Of a DNA stretch of 64,000 nucleotides, positions 1 through 8,939 are shown piece by piece. A model generated the notes under the pieces. The model made no database searches. It saw only the letters and a program-made list of their open reading frames with translations, and had not been told where the DNA came from. This stretch comes from Lachnospiraceae bacterium (lineage in GTDB: Bacteria; Bacillota; Clostridia; Lachnospirales; Lachnospiraceae), in the NCBI GenBank assembly GCA_017436305.1, contig JAFSDJ010000040.1, forward strand, positions 1 to 64,000. Reading direction: 5' to 3'. The translations under genes and the position numbers were made by a program. The stretch's first letter is position 1. Every line of letters starts with the position of its first letter.

Positions 1-45
1 CTTGAGTCATTGCTAAAAGATAATGGTTTAAGCATTCCAGAGTAA
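1..45 (+). CDS. 3' end of an unidentified gene entering from the left edge
   Basis: Reading frame 1 stays open from the first base and stops at a TAA at 43-45, giving a 14-residue tail (LESLLKDNGLSIPE). It is too short to assign a family. It could also be a chance open frame, because nothing upstream is visible. Confidence 0.35.
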   Translation, partial: LESLLKDNGLSIPE

Positions 46-71
46 TAAAAATGCTCTGATGACCGGAAAGA

Positions 72-395
72 GTGCACTGTATGAGCGGAAGCAATGCACT
101 AAAACACCGTGCAGTGTGCTCTAAGCGGTCGGAATATACATTTTGTCTTGAAAAAGGAGAAAAAGGTGGACAAAAACTGCAGGCTAAGGCTGGAAAGGGG
201 CTGTTTGTAGCATTGCTATTATTTGTAGGAATTCCCCTTCCGGGTACAGGGGCGTGGACAGGTACGCTGGCTGCCAGTATACTTGATATGGATTTTAAAT
301 CCAGTGTGATTGCGTGTATGGCAGGAGTTGTTTTAGCCGGAATTATTATGGGAATTGTTAGTATGGGAGCGTTTAGCTTCATTGGAATAAGATAG
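72..395 (+). pseudogene. N-terminally truncated small multidrug export protein (COG2426-like)
   Basis: The frame encodes 107 residues. From about residue 28 it resembles the C-terminal half of the small multi-drug export family (COG2426/Pfam Sm_multidrug_ex), including the diagnostic IPLPGTGAWTG stretch and a final hydrophobic helix rich in Gly, Ile and Met. Family members are about 150-170 residues and start with a membrane helix that is missing here. The first 25 residues are polar, Cys/His/Lys-rich and unlike the family, and no good ribosome binding site precedes the ATG. I read it as a decayed remnant fused to unrelated 5' sequence. A divergent short functional protein is less likely. Confidence 0.55.
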
Positions 396-402
396 AAAAT
401 AG

Positions 403-442
403 AAAATTGCTCTAAGTCCAAAAGACAAAGAGCAATTTTTTT
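403..442 (+). terminator. Intrinsic terminator, possibly bidirectional
   Basis: Arms AAAATTGCTCT and AGAGCAATTTT pair over 11 bp around a 15-nt loop, followed by a T run. It ends the upstream remnant and, read on the other strand, could also end the convergent citrate synthase gene. Confidence 0.75.
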
Positions 443-472
443 ATATCATTTTTAGAAATACTAAGTATCTGT

Positions 473-1840
473 TTATTTACGTCCATCAATGTTCTCATAA
501 TCCCAATCATCATGAATAGGTTTATATGCCGGACGGATAATCTTACCGTTGTTTGCCAGTTCCTCTAAGCGGTGGGCACTCCAGCCAACGATTCTTGCAA
601 TAGCAAAAATAGGAGTGTAGAGCTCGTGAGGAAGGTCAAGCATATGATATACAAAGCCTGAATAAAAATCCACGTTAATGCTAACGCCCTTGTACATCTG
701 TCTTTCTTCTTCAATAATCTTAGGTGCCAGTTTCTCTACTAAAGAATAGAGCATAAATTCATCATGAAGTCCTTTTTCTTCGGATAAACTTTCCACAAAT
801 TCTTTAAATAAAGTAGCACGTGGATCAGATTTGGAATAAACAGCGTGACCTAATCCATAAATAAGACCGGCATGGTCAAAAGCTTCTTTATGTAAAAGCT
901 TTCTTAAATATTCACCAACTTCTTCTTCATCCTTCCAGTCGAATACTTCCTTTTTCATATCCTCAAACATCTGTACTACTTTAATGTTGGCACCGCCGTG
1001 ACGAGGACCCTTTAAGGAACCGATTGCAGCAGCCATAACAGAGTAAGTGTCTGTTAAGGAAGAAGTAACAACGTGAGTGGTAAAAGAAGAGTTGTTTCCA
1101 CCGCCATGCTCCATATGAAGAACAAGGGCAATATCTAAAATCTTTGCTTCCAAAGGAGTATATTTGCTATCCGGTCTTAATAAGTGCAGAATGTTTTCAG
1201 CAGTAGATAAATTAGGATCCGGCTGATGGATAAACAGACTGTTGCCATCGTGATAATGGCTGTATGCCTGATAACCATATATACTAAGAAGTGGGAATAA
1301 ACTTATTAACTGCAAACACTGGCGAAGTACATTAGGAAGAGAAGTATCATCCGCTCTGTCATCATATGCATACAGTGTCAGTACACTTCTTGCTAACGTA
1401 TTCATCATATCCTTGCTTGGTGCTTTCATAATAATGTCACGTACAAAACTTGTTGGTAATGTACGATAATGAGCTAAAAGCTTTTTAAATGATGCTAACT
1501 CATCAGGATTTGGAAGTTTGTTAAATAATAATAAGTAAGTAATTTCTTCAAAACCAAAACGATTATCTTTTGTAAAGCCGTTTACAAGGTCCTTTACATC
1601 ATATCCTCTATAAAGAAGTTTTCCGTGTGCAGGAACAGATACACCATCTACAATTTTGTTGGCACGAACGTCTGAAATATTGGTAAGTCCTGCAAGAACA
1701 CCTTTACCGTTTAAATCACGAAGTCCACGTTTTACTTCATATCTGGTAAAAAGTTCTGTGTCAATGACACCGGCAGTTTGACTAAGTTCTGCCAAATGGA
1801 GAATTTCAGGTGTAATTTCTGAAAAAGTATTTTGTTCCAT
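473..1840 (-). CDS. gltA: Citrate synthase (citrate/2-methylcitrate synthase family)
   Basis: Condenses oxaloacetate and acetyl-CoA to citrate in the cytosol; in anaerobic Firmicutes this usually feeds 2-oxoglutarate and glutamate synthesis. The 455-residue protein shows the histidine segment EHGGGNNSSF near residue 245, GPRHGGAN near 280, GLGHAVY..DPRA near 335 and the aspartate-bearing NVDFYSG near 395, all in the expected order. The start is the ATG at 1840, which has an AAAGGTGG ribosome site 7-8 bases upstream; a longer version would need a TTG start that includes that site. It stands alone on the minus strand. I cannot separate citrate from 2-methylcitrate synthase by eye. Confidence 0.92.
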   Translation of the reverse strand: MEQNTFSEITPEILHLAELSQTAGVIDTELFTRYEVKRGLRDLNGKGVLAGLTNISDVRANKIVDGVSVPAHGKLLYRGYDVKDLVNGFTKDNRFGFEEITYLLLFNKLPNPDELASFKKLLAHYRTLPTSFVRDIIMKAPSKDMMNTLARSVLTLYAYDDRADDTSLPNVLRQCLQLISLFPLLSIYGYQAYSHYHDGNSLFIHQPDPNLSTAENILHLLRPDSKYTPLEAKILDIALVLHMEHGGGNNSSFTTHVVTSSLTDTYSVMAAAIGSLKGPRHGGANIKVVQMFEDMKKEVFDWKDEEEVGEYLRKLLHKEAFDHAGLIYGLGHAVYSKSDPRATLFKEFVESLSEEKGLHDEFMLYSLVEKLAPKIIEEERQMYKGVSINVDFYSGFVYHMLDLPHELYTPIFAIARIVGWSAHRLEELANNGKIIRPAYKPIHDDWDYENIDGRK

Positions 1841-2126
1841 TTTGTTACCACCTTTCTGCAAAAATTTCTGTAGCTGCCTTTATATATTTGAAGCCTTGAA
1901 TGGAAAAAATTGACGAATATTCTATAAGCATAGGAGAATACAAATTATTAAAAAATAAATGGATTATAGTAAGAATCGTCAGATAAGTTACATTCAAAGA
2001 TGCAAATACATAAAAGGAAACAATTGAATATTTATTTCAACTCGATTATTATAGCATGGAAAAGTGAGGCGGGGCAAGGAAATTCATGGTAATTTCTAAA
2101 AATTTCACATTTTATTCATATAATAA

Positions 2127-2154
2127 TTGGAAAATTTATACTTATGCATAGTAT
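2127..2154 (+). promoter_or_regulatory. Candidate SigA promoter of deoC
   Basis: TTGGAA (2127-2132) and TAGTAT (2149-2154) are separated by 16 bases. Initiation near 2161 would give a leader of about 135 nt before deoC. Confidence 0.45.
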
Positions 2155-2179
2155 TATTTGTGAAATTGGTTTATTATGA

Positions 2180-2262
2180 TTTAGGGTAGTCAGTGGGGAG
2201 TCCGATGTGGAAAGAAAGCCTTGGCAGCCCCGGAAAACCTATTAGCGTTAGCTTAATAGTAC
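2180..2262 (+). other. Structured leader of deoC, identity unknown
   Basis: This GC-richer patch in an A/T-rich spacer has a GGGG run at 2193-2196 that can face a CCCC run at 2228-2231. It also has a compact hairpin at about 2239-2259 with CTATTAGC pairing with GCTTAATAG around a GTTA loop. It does not match any riboswitch consensus I could recall well enough to name. Confidence 0.3.
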
Positions 2263-2295
2263 TAGAAAAAAGTATAGAAGGAGAAACGTATTATT

Positions 2296-2946
2296 ATGGA
2301 AGCGAGAGAGATTTTTAAGCATGTGGATCATACTGTATTAAAAGCATTTACAACATGGGAGGATGTGGAAAAGTTGTGTGAAGAGGCAGTGGAATATGAA
2401 ACTGCTTCAGTTTGTATTCCCTCCTGTTATGTAAAGGCTGTGAAAGAAAAATTTGGGGATAGGATTAATGTTTGTACAGTTGTGGGATTTCCTCTTGGAT
2501 ATTGCGTGACGGAGGCTAAGGTGGCTGAGACAAGGCAGGCGATTATGGATGGTGCCGGTGAGATTGATATGGTTATCAATATTTGTGATGTAAAAAATGG
2601 AAAAATGGATAAAGTTGAGGAAGAAATCAGAACTTTAAAAAAAGAATGTGGGAATTTAGTTTTAAAAGTAATTGTAGAAACTTGTTATTTGGAAAAAGAA
2701 GAAAAGATTGCCCTTTGCAAAGCTGTGACAAATGCAGGGGCTGATTATATTAAAACCTCTACCGGATTTGGAACAAGTGGTGCTGCTTTGGAAGATATTG
2801 AACTTTTTAAGGAATATATTGGAAAAAATGTGAAGATTAAGGCTGCAGGCGGTATTCGTACAAAAGAGGATATGGAAGCTTATTTAAATGCAGGATGCGA
2901 AAGAATTGGAACAAGTTCTGCAATTGCTGTACTTTCTGATAAATAA
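2296..2946 (+). CDS. deoC: Deoxyribose-phosphate aldolase
   Basis: Cleaves 2-deoxy-D-ribose 5-phosphate to glyceraldehyde 3-phosphate and acetaldehyde in deoxynucleoside catabolism. The 216-residue length is typical of bacterial DeoC. The Schiff-base lysine is K153 in YIKTSTGF, and the barrel shows GEIDMVINI and KVIVETCYL in family order, with AAGGIRT before the C-terminus. An AGAAGGAG ribosome site lies 12 bases before the ATG. Purine nucleoside phosphorylase and cytidine deaminase, which would supply deoxyribose phosphate, lie about 14 kb downstream rather than in the same operon. Confidence 0.95.
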   Translation: MEAREIFKHVDHTVLKAFTTWEDVEKLCEEAVEYETASVCIPSCYVKAVKEKFGDRINVCTVVGFPLGYCVTEAKVAETRQAIMDGAGEIDMVINICDVKNGKMDKVEEEIRTLKKECGNLVLKVIVETCYLEKEEKIALCKAVTNAGADYIKTSTGFGTSGAALEDIELFKEYIGKNVKIKAAGGIRTKEDMEAYLNAGCERIGTSSAIAVLSDK

Positions 2947-3221
2947 AAAGTTACATGATAACATATATTATGCAAGCACAATTTACCAGCATACAGGTTA
3001 TGTCTGAATTGATACAAAAATATAACAAAAAAGAGAAAAAGGGGCAAAAATAGGAAGCAAAATAGTCGAATAAAATAAAAATTAAGAAAGAAAATAAATA
3101 TAAGATTTGAGATTAGCAATGACTACACAGGTGCGGCTCTGCCAACGGTGTGGGCCAAATTGTTACTGTGGTGAAAACACAATTATAAAAATATAATGCA
3201 AAATAAGGAATGAATCATAAA

Positions 3222-5075
3222 ATGAGTCAGGATAATAATATACAACAGGTGCAAGGTAAAGAAAATATTTATGAAAATAGAATAGAGGAACTTAGAAAAC
3301 TTATGGAACAGGAAGGGATAGATGTATACTTTATTCCTACCAGCGATTTCCATAATTCTGAATATGTGCATGATTATTTTAAAGTACGGGAATTCTTGTC
3401 AGGATTTACGGGCTCTAATGGGGATTTGGTAGTCACAAGGGAAGTTGCTTTATTATGGACGGATGGAAGATATTTTATTCAGGCAGAAAAAGAGTTAGCA
3501 GGGACTAACACTAAACTATGTAAAATGTTTGAGCCGGGAGTGCCAACTGTAGAGGAATATTTAAGAACAAATATGAAAAAAGGACAAACTCTTGCCTTTG
3601 ATGGCAGATGTGTTACCTTTGCCTATGGAGAGTGGCTTAAAGCGGCTTTAAGCGAAAAAGAAATCAAATTTTGCGTAGGAAAAGCTTTAACCGATAAAAT
3701 CTGGTTGAATAGGCCGAAATTTCCTTGTAATCTGGTATTTTCATTAGATACTGAAGTGGCTGGCGAGAGTATAGAGAAAAAGCTTAAAAAACTTAGAGCA
3801 GAAATGAAAAGCCGTAAAACAAGTTCAGTGGTGCTTAGTAAGTTAGATGATATTATGTGGCTTTACAATATTCGTGGAAATGATGTGGAGTGCAATCCGG
3901 TTGCCCTTAGCTACAGTATTGTAACAGAAACAAAGGCATGGCTGTTTTTGCAAAATCAGGCAGTAAATTCACAAGTGGAAAATCTTTTGAAAAATTATCA
4001 TGTACAAATAGAAGAGTATGACAGCTTTTTTGAATTTTTAGGAAAGTGGACCGGGATTTTAGAAGGGGAATGGAAAAACAGAGTTCTAATAGAGCGTGGA
4101 GAAATCAGCTATTATATTGCCGCTATTTTGCAGGAAAAGAAAGTAGAGTTAGTGGACGGTAACCCGGTAGCCTTATTAAAAGCAAAAAAATCTCCAAAAG
4201 AAATTGAAAATATGAGAGAGATTTATAAAAAAGACAGTGCTGCAGTAGTTAAATTTATCTACTGGTTAAAAAGAAATATAGGGTTAATTCCGTTAGATGA
4301 GTTAGCTGCTGCTAACTATTTGGATAATTTACGAAGTCAGATACCGGAATATTTTGAATTGTCTTTCCCAACCATTAGTGCCTATAAGGAAAATGCAGCC
4401 ATGATGCATTATCAGGCTACGGAAAAATCAGCCAAAATATTAGAGACGGAAGGTATGCTTTTAGTGGACTCAGGTGGACAGTATTTTGGTGGAACAACAG
4501 ATGTAACAAGAACAATTTTTCTTGGAGAAACAGATAAGACTATAAAGGAACAGTTTACAAAGGTGGCAGTCAGCATGTTAAATCTTGCAAATGCCAAATT
4601 TTTAAAGGGGTGTACCGGACGAAACCTGGATATTCTTGCAAGAGAGCCACTTTGGGAAATTGGTATGGATTATAAATGTGGAACCGGTCATGGAGTTGGC
4701 TATATGCTAAATGTTCATGAAGGACCACAGCGTATTAGCTGGCAGTACAGAGAAGGTGTAAGGGAAACTGTTTTTGAGGAAGGAATGTTAATTACGGACG
4801 AGCCGGGAGTATATGTGGAAGGCAGTCATGGAATACGTACGGAAAATGTTCTTTTGTGCAAAAAGGCAGAAGAGAACAGTGCCGGACAGTTTCTGGAATT
4901 TGAAACATTAACCTTTGTTCCAATTGATTTAGAAGGAATTATACCGGAGCTAATGTCAGAGCGGGAAAAGGAGAAACTAAATATCTATCATGAACAGGTA
5001 TATGAAAAGATTCACACATATTTAAATGAAGATGAAAAAAAATGGCTTTATCAGGTCACAAGACCAATAGCATAA
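3222..5075 (+). CDS. Aminopeptidase P (Xaa-Pro aminopeptidase), long M24 form
   Basis: Metallopeptidase that removes an N-terminal residue preceding proline. The 617-residue protein is the long form, with two creatinase-like N-terminal domains (about 1-310), a pita-bread M24 catalytic domain (about 320-550) and a C-terminal extension. Metal ligands are visible as the aspartates in LLVDSGGQ and TTDVTRT (about 410-428), the histidine in GTGHGVGY (about 487) and glutamates in DEPGVY and GIRTEN (about 526-542). I chose ATG 3222 because the TAAGGAA ribosome site overlaps the upstream ATG at 3210. Two exact GTTAG-N6-CTAAC palindromes lie in the coding sequence at 3494 and 4301. Confidence 0.9.
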   Translation: MSQDNNIQQVQGKENIYENRIEELRKLMEQEGIDVYFIPTSDFHNSEYVHDYFKVREFLSGFTGSNGDLVVTREVALLWTDGRYFIQAEKELAGTNTKLCKMFEPGVPTVEEYLRTNMKKGQTLAFDGRCVTFAYGEWLKAALSEKEIKFCVGKALTDKIWLNRPKFPCNLVFSLDTEVAGESIEKKLKKLRAEMKSRKTSSVVLSKLDDIMWLYNIRGNDVECNPVALSYSIVTETKAWLFLQNQAVNSQVENLLKNYHVQIEEYDSFFEFLGKWTGILEGEWKNRVLIERGEISYYIAAILQEKKVELVDGNPVALLKAKKSPKEIENMREIYKKDSAAVVKFIYWLKRNIGLIPLDELAAANYLDNLRSQIPEYFELSFPTISAYKENAAMMHYQATEKSAKILETEGMLLVDSGGQYFGGTTDVTRTIFLGETDKTIKEQFTKVAVSMLNLANAKFLKGCTGRNLDILAREPLWEIGMDYKCGTGHGVGYMLNVHEGPQRISWQYREGVRETVFEEGMLITDEPGVYVEGSHGIRTENVLLCKKAEENSAGQFLEFETLTFVPIDLEGIIPELMSEREKEKLNIYHEQVYEKIHTYLNEDEKKWLYQVTRPIA

Positions 5076-5092
5076 TCATGGCTTGAAATATT

Positions 5093-5137
5093 CCCAAATC
5101 TTTGTATTCTTATTATATGGCAAAGATTTGGGTTTTT
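5093..5137 (+). terminator. Intrinsic terminator after the aminopeptidase gene
   Basis: CCCAAATCTTTG and CAAAGATTTGGG form a perfect 12-bp stem around a 16-nt loop, followed by TTTTT. Confidence 0.9.
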
Positions 5138-5162
5138 GATGCATTTTTTCATGGCTCAAATA

Positions 5163-5191
5163 TTGACTTTTTTTCTTCTATTTGAGATAAT
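5163..5191 (+). promoter_or_regulatory. SigA promoter of pckA
   Basis: TTGACT (5163-5168), a 17-base spacer and GATAAT (5186-5191) form a near-consensus housekeeping promoter. Initiation is expected around 5198, exactly where the first leader hairpin begins. Confidence 0.75.
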
Positions 5192-5196
5192 ATTGA

Positions 5197-5240
5197 CAGT
5201 GTGAAAACACTGAATTTTTTGGTAAAGGCCGTTTAAACGG
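5197..5240 (+). promoter_or_regulatory. Two palindromes at the 5' end of the pckA transcript
   Basis: CAGTGT-GAAA-ACACTG (5197-5212) is a perfect six-pair hairpin with a GAAA tetraloop, followed by AATTTTTT. Then comes the perfect 12-bp palindrome CCGTTTAAACGG (5229-5240). They may stabilise the mRNA, act as a weak attenuator, or, for the second one, be a DNA operator. Confidence 0.5.
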
Positions 5241-5275
5241 TAAAAAATACACAAATAACAAGGAGGACAATTAGT

Positions 5276-6988
5276 ATGTCAACAAAAGCTTATTACCCAA
5301 TAGCAGAAATTGGTGCTGGAAAAGTTGGTTTTTCTAAAACACGTTCTATCATCGAAGCTGCTTTCTACGGAAACAACGTAGTAAAAGTAAACACATTGAA
5401 AGAAGCTTACGAATTAGCTAAAAACTCACCGGGAACTGTAGTAACAGATATGCCTGTTAAAGATGGTGAAACATTTGGTCTTGAAAAAGACGCAAAAGTT
5501 TTATTATTCAATGACGGTGCAGTAACAGGACGTTACGCAGCAGCTCGTCGTATCAAAGGTGAACCGGGCGTTGATGAAGCAAAACTTGATAAAGTTGTTA
5601 TGGACGCAATCTATGAAACACGTTGGAAAACAATGTACCATGCAGAATGTTTCGTAGGTCTTGATCCGGAATTTATGGTAAAAGCTCACTTACTCATTCC
5701 AGAAGGTGAAGAAAACATTTTATACAACTGGATGATTAACTTCCAGTACATGTCAGATGAATATGTAAAAATGTACAAAAACTCTAAACCAGTTGGTGAC
5801 GGAAATGAACCAGACATTTACATCTTCTCTGATCCACAGTGGGTACCACACGATGCACCAGACGTTGATTACAGCTGCTTAAGTGATCCTTTAACACTTT
5901 GCTACTTTGATACAAACCAGAACTGTGCTGCAATCCTTGGTATGAGATACTTCGGTGAGCACAAAAAAGGTACACTTACTATGGCTTGGGCACTTGCTAA
6001 CAGAAATGGTTACGCTTCCTGCCACGGTGGTCAGAAAGAATATTTATTAGCAGATGGTTCTAAATTCGTTGCATCTGTATATGGTCTTTCTGGTTCAGGT
6101 AAGTCTACACTTACACATGCAAAACATGGTGGAAAATATGAAATCAAAGTTCTTCATGATGATGCTTTCATTATTAACACAGATACATGTGCATCTATCG
6201 CATTAGAGCCTACATATTTTGATAAAACAGCAGATTATCCTACAGGATGCCCGGATAATGAATACTTATTATCTGCACAGAACTGCTCTTGTACTTTAGA
6301 CTCTGAAGGAAAACTTCAGTTAGTAACAGAAGATATCAGAAATGGTAACGGACGTGCTATCAAATCTAAATTATGGTCTCCAAACCGTGTAGATAAGATT
6401 GATGCTCCAGTAAATGCTATTTTCTGGATTATGAAAGATCCTACAATTCCACCAGTAGTAAAATTAAAAGGATCTGCATTAGCTTCTGTTATGGGTGCTA
6501 CACTTGCTACAAAGACATCTTCAGCAGAACGTGTTGCTGCAGGTACAGACTTAAATGCACTTCGTATCGTACCATATGCTAACCCATTTAGAACATACCC
6601 ATTAGTAAATGACTATGAGAAGTTCAAAAAGTTAGTAGAAGAAAAGAACGTAGACTGCTACATTGTTAACACAGGTGACTTCATGGGCGCTAAAGTTAAA
6701 CCAGCAGATACATTAGGAATCCTTGAAACAATCGTTGAAGGAAAAGCTAAATTTGAAAAATGGGGACCATTCGAAGATATCGAAATCATGAACGATTGGT
6801 CTGGCAAAACAGGTGACTTCACACCAGACTTAAGCAACAAAGATTATGTTGCACAGTTAAAAGCTGGTATGGAAACACGTGTAAACGCTGTTACTGACTT
6901 CGCTACAAAGAAAGACGGATATGATAAACTTCCAGACGAAGCTCTTGCAGCATTACAGAAATTAGTTGATGAAGCAGCTTCTCTTTAA
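5276..6988 (+). CDS. pckA: Phosphoenolpyruvate carboxykinase (ATP)
   Basis: Interconverts oxaloacetate + ATP and phosphoenolpyruvate + CO2 + ADP; in anaerobes it often runs in the carboxylating, ATP-forming direction. The P-loop GLSGSGKST at about residues 270-278 identifies the ATP-dependent family, and the metal-binding HDDAF follows near 305. At 570 residues it is slightly longer than the usual 525-540. An AAGGAGG ribosome site precedes the ATG. The gene uses many ACA, GTT, CGT and C-ending codons unlike its neighbours, which suggests high expression. It has its own promoter and terminator and is monocistronic. Confidence 0.95.
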   Translation: MSTKAYYPIAEIGAGKVGFSKTRSIIEAAFYGNNVVKVNTLKEAYELAKNSPGTVVTDMPVKDGETFGLEKDAKVLLFNDGAVTGRYAAARRIKGEPGVDEAKLDKVVMDAIYETRWKTMYHAECFVGLDPEFMVKAHLLIPEGEENILYNWMINFQYMSDEYVKMYKNSKPVGDGNEPDIYIFSDPQWVPHDAPDVDYSCLSDPLTLCYFDTNQNCAAILGMRYFGEHKKGTLTMAWALANRNGYASCHGGQKEYLLADGSKFVASVYGLSGSGKSTLTHAKHGGKYEIKVLHDDAFIINTDTCASIALEPTYFDKTADYPTGCPDNEYLLSAQNCSCTLDSEGKLQLVTEDIRNGNGRAIKSKLWSPNRVDKIDAPVNAIFWIMKDPTIPPVVKLKGSALASVMGATLATKTSSAERVAAGTDLNALRIVPYANPFRTYPLVNDYEKFKKLVEEKNVDCYIVNTGDFMGAKVKPADTLGILETIVEGKAKFEKWGPFEDIEIMNDWSGKTGDFTPDLSNKDYVAQLKAGMETRVNAVTDFATKKDGYDKLPDEALAALQKLVDEAASL

Positions 6989-7124
6989 TCAACATTGGTA
7001 AAGTAAATATTTTATTGAAAAAATATCATAATTCTGTTTAAAGGTTATTAATAACGACTTTTACGTATTTTGATAAACTTGGTTCATAAATATTCTAAGA
7101 TAGATAAATACAAAACAGAGGAAG

Positions 7125-7157
7125 AATACCCGGGATTGATTCTCGGGTATTTTTTTG
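7125..7157 (+). terminator. Intrinsic terminator after pckA
   Basis: AATACCCGGGA pairs with TCTCGGGTATT around a short loop, followed by seven T residues. Confidence 0.9.
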
Positions 7158-7225
7158 CCTTATATTAGTCATGCTCTAAGTTTTTTGTGCATATACATAT
7201 ACCATTATAAGCAGGAGGATGGTTT

Positions 7226-8710
7226 ATGGAAAATTATAGTTCAAATACATATGATCTGTATAAAGATATACAGAGCCGTACGAAAGGAGAGCTTTACTTA
7301 GGGGTTGTAGGGCCGGTACGTACCGGAAAATCTACTTTTATTAAGCGGTTTATGGATGTGTGTGTGTTGCCTTATATGACAAAAGAATATGAGAAGAAGC
7401 AGGCTGTGGACGAACTTCCCCAAAGTTCCGGTGGTAAAACTATTACTACAACAGAGCCTAAATTTATTCCAAAGGAAGCAGCAGAGGTAGTTTTAGACCA
7501 TGATGTAAAGGTGGCAGTAAAGTTAATTGACTGCGTTGGTTTTATGGTAGATGGAGCCAGTGGACATTTAGAAAATGATAAAGAGAGAATGGTTAAAACT
7601 CCATGGTTTGACTATGAAATTCCTTTTACTCAAGCGGCAGAAATTGGCACCAGAAAGGTTATTACAGACCATGCCAGCATTGGAATTGTAGTCACAACAG
7701 ATGGTAGTTTTTCAGAGTTAAAAAGGGAGGATTATATAGAACCGGAAGAACGCACCATTACAGAATTAAAGCAGTTAAATAAGCCATTTATCGTGTTGGT
7801 AAACTCAGAAAGACCTTATTCAGAGGATGCAAAAAGAACAGCAGAAGAGATTTCAGAAAAATATAGGGTTACAGCAGTTCCTATGAATTTAGAACAGCTG
7901 AAAAAAGAAGATGTAACTGCTATATTAGAAAAAGTACTTTATGAGTTCCCTATTTCTGGAATTGAATTTTTTCTTCCTAAATGGGTAGAAATGCTTGATG
8001 ATGAGCATAAAGTAAAGGTGGAATTGATAAATAAATTAAGAGAAAAATTAGAGCAGTATACATATATGAGAGATTTACGCCAGACTCCTTTTACACTGGA
8101 CAGCGAGTTTGTTGAACGGATTAAAGTGGACAATATTGATATGTCTACCGGAAAAGTAAAAATTTATCTGGATATAGACGAGGCATATTATTATGAAATG
8201 CTAAGTGAGTTGTTAGGAGATACCATTACAAGTGAATATCAGCTTATTGGCATGCTAAAAGAAATGTCAGAAATGAGAAAAGAATATAGAAAAGTTTTAA
8301 ATGCCATGGATGCAGTCAGATACAAAGGCTATGGAGTTGTAACACCGGAAAGAAGTGAGATTACCTTAGAAAAACCGGAAGTTATCAAGCATGGTAATAA
8401 GTTTGGTGTAAAGATTAAAGCAGAAAGCCCATCCATTCATTTGATCCGTGCTAACATAGAAACGGAAATTGCGCCAATTGTTGGAACACAGCAACAGGCA
8501 GAAGATTTAATTCGCTATATTTCTGATGCAGATACTACTGATGGAATCTGGGATACAAATATTTTTGGAAAAACTGTGGAGCAGTTAGTAAACGATGGGA
8601 TTTCCAGTAAGATTGCCATGATAGGTGAAGAAAGCCAGGTGAAATTGCAAGAGACAATGCAGAAAATTGTAAATGATACAAATGGAGGAATTATTTGTAT
8701 TATTATTTAA
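7226..8710 (+). CDS. spoIVA: Stage IV sporulation protein A
   Basis: SpoIVA is the ATPase that polymerises on the outer forespore membrane and anchors the spore coat. The 494-residue length matches the family. The Walker A motif GPVRTGKST is at about residues 29-37, followed by a GGKTITTTEP switch-like segment, LIDCVGFMVDGA as the Walker B region and a hydrophobic C-terminus (GGIICIII) typical of the membrane-targeting end. A GCAGGAGG ribosome site precedes the ATG. It is a single gene between terminators. A mother-cell SigE promoter is expected, but I did not find a clear one. Confidence 0.97.
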   Translation: MENYSSNTYDLYKDIQSRTKGELYLGVVGPVRTGKSTFIKRFMDVCVLPYMTKEYEKKQAVDELPQSSGGKTITTTEPKFIPKEAAEVVLDHDVKVAVKLIDCVGFMVDGASGHLENDKERMVKTPWFDYEIPFTQAAEIGTRKVITDHASIGIVVTTDGSFSELKREDYIEPEERTITELKQLNKPFIVLVNSERPYSEDAKRTAEEISEKYRVTAVPMNLEQLKKEDVTAILEKVLYEFPISGIEFFLPKWVEMLDDEHKVKVELINKLREKLEQYTYMRDLRQTPFTLDSEFVERIKVDNIDMSTGKVKIYLDIDEAYYYEMLSELLGDTITSEYQLIGMLKEMSEMRKEYRKVLNAMDAVRYKGYGVVTPERSEITLEKPEVIKHGNKFGVKIKAESPSIHLIRANIETEIAPIVGTQQQAEDLIRYISDADTTDGIWDTNIFGKTVEQLVNDGISSKIAMIGEESQVKLQETMQKIVNDTNGGIICIII

Positions 8711-8736
8711 AATGATAAAAAGTTACTATTCATACA

Positions 8737-8763
8737 GCAGCCAGACACTTGCTGTCAGGCTGC
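8737..8763 (+). other. Strong hairpin in the spoIVA 3' region
   Basis: GCAGCCAGACA and TGTCAGGCTGC pair with one A-A mismatch around a five-base loop. No T run follows, so it is a 3'-UTR stabiliser or processing structure rather than a terminator. The true terminator lies just downstream. Confidence 0.5.
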
Positions 8764-8781
8764 GTAATAGCATAATTCAGT

Positions 8782-8831
8782 AAAAAAAGCTGTTATTTAC
8801 CCGTATGCAACGGAAAGTAGCAGCTTTTTTT
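8782..8831 (+). terminator. Intrinsic terminator after spoIVA
   Basis: AAAAAAAGCTG pairs with CAGCTTTTTTT around a long loop; the 3' arm supplies the T run. Confidence 0.75.
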
Positions 8832-8939
8832 GTGGGATGAAAACAAGTGTAGCTAGTTGCAACCGGGCTTTTTTGATAAGCTTTGCCAGGAAAAGGGCGG
8901 AGCACACAAACTTATCCGTCCTGAGAGGAGAATAACGAG

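Larger units (their letters stand above)
1841..2295. other. 455-bp divergent intergenic region between gltA and deoC
   Basis: The left part is A/T-rich and must hold the minus-strand gltA promoter; I see TATAAT-like hexamers but no convincing -35 partner. The right part holds a plausible deoC promoter (2127-2154) and a GC-richer leader of about 130 nt. No protein-coding frame or tRNA is visible. Confidence 0.6.

Noticed and set aside
2180..2260. Known riboswitch (cobalamin, yybP-ykoY or guanidine type) before deoC
   Set aside because: Short stretches such as GGGGAGT and AGTCCG resemble pieces of several consensus sequences, but none of the full conserved cores is present.
8833..8939. Bce-type operator or riboswitch before the ABC cassette
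   Set aside because: A weak GATAAG/CTTATC stem exists, but no recognised consensus and no paired two-component system support it.
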